A stretch of DNA of 32,544 nt. Source: Candidatus Omnitrophota bacterium. GTDB taxonomy: Bacteria > Omnitrophota > Gorgyraeia > Duberdicusellales > 4484-171. Position numbers and translations under genes: made by a program. Every line of letters begins with the position of its first letter. Position 1 is the first letter of the stretch. The DNA is taken from positions 1 to 32,544 of the forward strand of contig WJJJ01000018.1 in assembly GCA_014729775.1 (NCBI GenBank), read 5' to 3'. Positions 31,424-32,544 of the stretch are shown in pieces. The notes beneath the pieces are model-generated. The model ran no database searches. It was not told the DNA's origin and saw only the letters and a list, made by a program, of their open reading frames with translations.

Positions 31424-31741
31424 TCAGAAGCTGGATCCGCCGAATCCAGAGTTGCGGCCGCCGCCGAAGTTGTCTCTGCGCGGCTGCATTTTGCGAGCTT
31501 TGTTGACCGTCAGTTTTCTTCCGGCAAGCTCCTGTTCGTTCAGGGCTTCGATCGCTTTCTGCGCTTCTTCCTCTGTGTCGAATTCCGCGAAACCGAACCC
31601 TTTTGATCTACTTGTGTATTTGTCCCGGATAATTTTTACGTCCTGGACGTTGATGCCTTTTTCCTCGATGAACCCTTTCAGGTCTGATTCGTTGGTGTCG
31701 TAATTCAAGTTGCCGATGTACAGTTTTTTCTGTTCTTCCAT
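31424..31741 (-). CDS. RRM-type RNA-binding protein with Gly-rich tail
   Basis: This 105-residue protein carries one RNA recognition motif: RNP2 LYIGNL (residues 7-12) and RNP1 KGFGFAEF (47-54). A short Arg/Gly/Phe-rich tail (RRDNFGGGRNSGFGGSS) follows. It belongs to the small bacterial RRM proteins similar to cyanobacterial Rbp, some of which are cold-induced RNA chaperones. AAAAGGAG lies 8 nt before the ATG on the - strand. It is the only supported - strand gene in the window and is divergent from the gene at 32008. Confidence 0.94.
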   Translation of the reverse strand: MEEQKKLYIGNLNYDTNESDLKGFIEEKGINVQDVKIIRDKYTSRSKGFGFAEFDTEEEAQKAIEALNEQELAGRKLTVNKARKMQPRRDNFGGGRNSGFGGSSF

Positions 31742-31887
31742 TTAAGATTCTCCTTTTACACTTGTCCGGAAATCCGTTAACGTAGACACTTGACCCTCTT
31801 TTCCGGCGAAATACCGCTTTTTGGCGCCGTCTCGGATATGCCGCCGGACTATTTCAATGAACACGCGCCATTCTCTGGTTTCAACCA

Positions 31888-31915
31888 ACTATATCATAAT
31901 TAATGGGTTTGGCAA
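31888..31915 (-). promoter_or_regulatory. Promoter for the RRM gene
   Basis: Read on the - strand, TTGCCA (31915-31910) and TATAGT (31893-31888) are spaced 16 bp. The start near 31881 gives an untranslated leader of about 140 nt before the RRM gene. The hexamer pair resembles the promoter at 30206. Confidence 0.6.
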
Positions 31916-31940
31916 GAGAAATTTCAAGGGCCCGGGAAGG

Positions 31941-31968
31941 TTGATAATTCCGCCGCGCATGATAGGAT
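31941..31968 (+). promoter_or_regulatory. Possible promoter for the AT-hook-like gene
   Basis: TTGATA (31941-31946) and TAGGAT (31963-31968) are spaced 16 bp; the -10 box is only a moderate match. It lies back to back with the RRM promoter, so the two genes may share regulation. Confidence 0.35.
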
Positions 31969-32007
31969 AAAGAGGTAGCATTTTGTTCGTTTGACCACTT
32001 CCTGGCT

Positions 32008-32544
32008 ATGGGACTTATTGAATTCTTCAAATCGCTGTTCACCCCGGCAGGGTCGCGCCGGCCTGCCGGGCGTCCGCGACGGCGGAGAACGACGCCCCGC
32101 TCCCGGCGTTCCGCGCGTACTCCTCGGTCCGGACGCAGGACTTCTTCCCGCTCCGGCGGTGTGAGGAAGTCTTCGCGAAAGTCTTCTCCAAAATCGGGAT
32201 CGGCGCGGCGGGTGTCCTCTACGTCGTCTTCCCGGCGCAGGCGGGCTTCCGGACGTTCTCCATCGACACCCAAAAAAACGAAATCGGGCCGGCCACGGAA
32301 GAAACCCGTCTCAAAGGCTTCCTCCCGGGCCGCACCCGCGAAGCGTCGTTCCGGGGTTCCGCGGGCCAAAAGAAAATCCTCTTCTCCGGCAAAGATTTCT
32401 TCAGGCCGCGCGCGTCCAAAAAGAACCCCTTCTTCGCCGGCCCCCGGCGGGGCGGTAACGCATTATTTCCCCAAGATTTCGGTCGCGGTGGTGAAACTAA
32501 AAAAAGAAATACGTATCGGAGAAAAAATCAGGATCAAAGGAAAA
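32008..32544 (+). CDS. Basic Ser/Arg/Lys-rich protein with AT-hook-like motifs and an EF-Tu-domain-2-like C-terminal domain (3' end missing)
   Basis: This gene is absent from the ORF track because it has no stop before the window ends; 179 codons are visible. The only usable start in the open frame is ATG 32008 (an in-frame TAG lies at 31963), and no ribosome site is seen. Residues 1-11 (MGLIEFFKSLF) look amphipathic. Residues 12 to about 149 are low-complexity and strongly basic, rich in S, R, K and P, with PAGRPRRRR and KSGRPRKKP resembling AT-hooks. From residue 150, VTHYFPKISVAVVKLKKE...IGEKIRIKG matches the start of a small translation-factor-like beta-barrel family (EF-Tu domain 2 type). 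The protein may bind nucleic acid; its function is unknown. Confidence 0.8.
   Translation, partial: MGLIEFFKSLFTPAGSRRPAGRPRRRRTTPRSRRSARTPRSGRRTSSRSGGVRKSSRKSSPKSGSARRVSSTSSSRRRRASGRSPSTPKKTKSGRPRKKPVSKASSRAAPAKRRSGVPRAKRKSSSPAKISSGRARPKRTPSSPAPGGAVTHYFPKISVAVVKLKKEIRIGEKIRIKGK

Noticed and set aside
31881-32369. Minus-strand ORF of 162 codons rich in Arg/Glu/Asp
   Set aside because: It is the shadow of the + strand basic Ser/Arg/Lys gene, whose C-terminal VTHYFPKI domain shows which strand is coding.

Overview
The window is about 32.5 kb of ordinary, gene-dense bacterial chromosome with almost every gene on the + strand. It encodes a diderm (LPS-making) bacterium: Kdo transferase, LpxK, a lipid A-type acyltransferase and four heptosyltransferase-type domains are all present. 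Several genes start without a Shine-Dalgarno, and some sit directly behind a TATAAT-type box. The gene content would fit an uncultivated diderm such as Omnitrophota or another PVC-related lineage. That assignment is inference only, because no rRNA or marker gene in the window proves it.

Layout. (1) 1-4541: phosphate uptake, pstS (5' cut) - hairpin/promoter - pstC-pstA-pstB - arsenate reductase-like - phoU. (2) 4616-9724: a sulfur/iron run, with a PP-loop tRNA-thiolation-type enzyme, cysteine synthase, Thi4 thiazole synthase, FeoA, FeoB and an OsmC-like protein. (3) 9868-11535: an SPL-like radical SAM protein with composition unlike its neighbours, a cluster of small palindromes, and an HPP-family membrane protein. 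(4) 11582-27528: fourteen co-directional genes with overlaps or gaps of at most 19 bp. It opens with a GroES-like protein, shikimate kinase, DprA, TopA and a Xer recombinase, then passes into the LPS genes: waaA, lpxK, an acyltransferase::ELM1-type fusion, a GT4::GT9 fusion, GT4, a polysaccharide deacetylase-like protein and three GT9 enzymes. (5) 27546-29916: a tRNA-Pro half-copy, tRNA-Pro(UGG), tRNA-Arg(UCU), an AsmA/DUF748-like anchored protein, a charged coiled-coil protein and tRNA-His(GUG). (6) 30206-31209: two promoters, a cyclic-di-GMP class I (GEMM) riboswitch with two intrinsic terminators in tandem, and an unknown membrane-anchored protein. (7) 31424-32544: an RRM protein on the - strand with a long leader, divergent from a gene the ORF track misses because it runs off the end. 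That gene has a basic Ser/Arg/Lys/Pro-rich region with AT-hook-like motifs followed by the start of an EF-Tu-domain-2-like beta-barrel.

How it works together. Phosphate import, inner-membrane ferrous iron import and sulfur handling precede a long operon whose second half builds lipid A-Kdo and the LPS core. The most unusual items are the two fusion enzymes of the LPS locus, the deacetylase with an altered metal-site motif, the c-di-GMP switch ahead of an unknown anchored protein, the palindrome cluster at 10.8-11.0 kb, and the AT-hook/EF-Tu-like protein at the right edge.
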